Assembly (NCBI RefSeq): GCF_004345855.1
Contig: NZ_SLXN01000005.1
Coordinates: 248,001 to 312,000, forward strand
Reading direction: 5' to 3'
Source: Sphingomonas sp. BK235
GTDB taxonomy: Bacteria > Pseudomonadota > Alphaproteobacteria > Sphingomonadales > Sphingomonadaceae
Length of the DNA: 64,000 nucleotides
Below are positions 63,898 to 64,000 of this stretch, in pieces. The translations under genes were made by a program, and so were the position numbers. Each line of letters starts with the position of its first letter. Positions within the stretch are counted from its first letter, which is position 1. The notes below the pieces were generated by a model that made no database searches, was not told where the DNA came from, and saw only the letters and a list, made by a program, of their open reading frames with translations.

Positions 63898-64000
63898 GAT
63901 GTACCCCCGCTCCGCCCATAGGGCAGCGCGTGCGGACGTATATGGTTGATATGAAACCGTTATGAACGGGATCTGTGTCGAATCGAGACGCGTCGGCGCG

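Overview
The window is a GC-rich chromosomal segment (about two thirds G+C by eye) from an alphaproteobacterium, most likely a Sphingomonas-type member of the Sphingomonadaceae. The evidence is three TonB-dependent receptors, a methionine synthase split into two genes behind an ArsR-methyltransferase regulator, one clear EcfG-type general-stress promoter, a PepSY/response-regulator/kinase cluster, and small secreted proteins of sphingomonad type. I found no phage, insertion-sequence transposase, CRISPR array, rRNA or replication origin. Two tRNA genes are present: Ala(CGC) and Ser(CGA).

Layout. 1-426: 3' end of a DsbD-like protein. 427-870: intergenic palindromic elements. 871-4108: translationally coupled operon of a circularly permuted ATP-grasp protein, an alpha-E protein and a transglutaminase-fold protein that lacks its catalytic Cys. 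4118-7927: ThpR, a BI-1 family membrane protein, an intact transglutaminase, a small acidic protein behind a stress promoter, and a hypothetical. 8108-9747: extensin-like protein, NUDIX hydrolase, tRNA-Ala. 9996-17945: YGR-rich DUF2171 protein, then a signalling block (chemoreceptor, LOV histidine kinase with receiver, GAF-PAS-GGDEF-EAL protein). 18074-20243: two DUF805 proteins, an aldo/keto reductase and a small lipoprotein. 20501-26663: methionine/SAM-cycle cluster with a perfect 20-bp palindrome, an ArsR-methyltransferase fusion, metF and the split metH.

26769-32457: serine-protease autotransporter and large catalase KatE. 32805-38218: DUF2256 mini-protein, GH26-like lipoprotein, glycine-zipper protein, SRAP peptidase, Cys-repeat secreted peptide, TrmB, a secreted hypothetical and a PAP2 phosphatase. 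38294-49904: TonB receptor, DUF805, dienelactone hydrolase, GNAT, GpmA, MDR oxidoreductase with a broken divergent TetR gene, then a TonB receptor-glycerophosphodiesterase pair. 50066-54356: two-component system with PepSY protein and an ABC-F ATPase. 54705-57406: TetR regulator, GNAT, L27/L21, HspQ and tRNA-Ser. 57544-58136: AT-richer accessory islet directly after tRNA-Ser. 58342-63897: OmpA lipoprotein, CNNM/CBS transporter, siderophore receptor and a membrane-anchored hydrolase.

A recurring theme is families of short palindromic elements between genes. One family has a nearly constant 94-bp length; one copy lies in frame inside the helix-turn-helix of the TetR remnant at 45254. Other elements sit around and between the metF/metH genes. 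The most interesting systems are the dead-transglutaminase/ATP-grasp operon, the in-frame palindrome insertion, the SAH-type methionine regulon, the blue-light/c-di-GMP block with its structured leader, and the islet beside tRNA-Ser.
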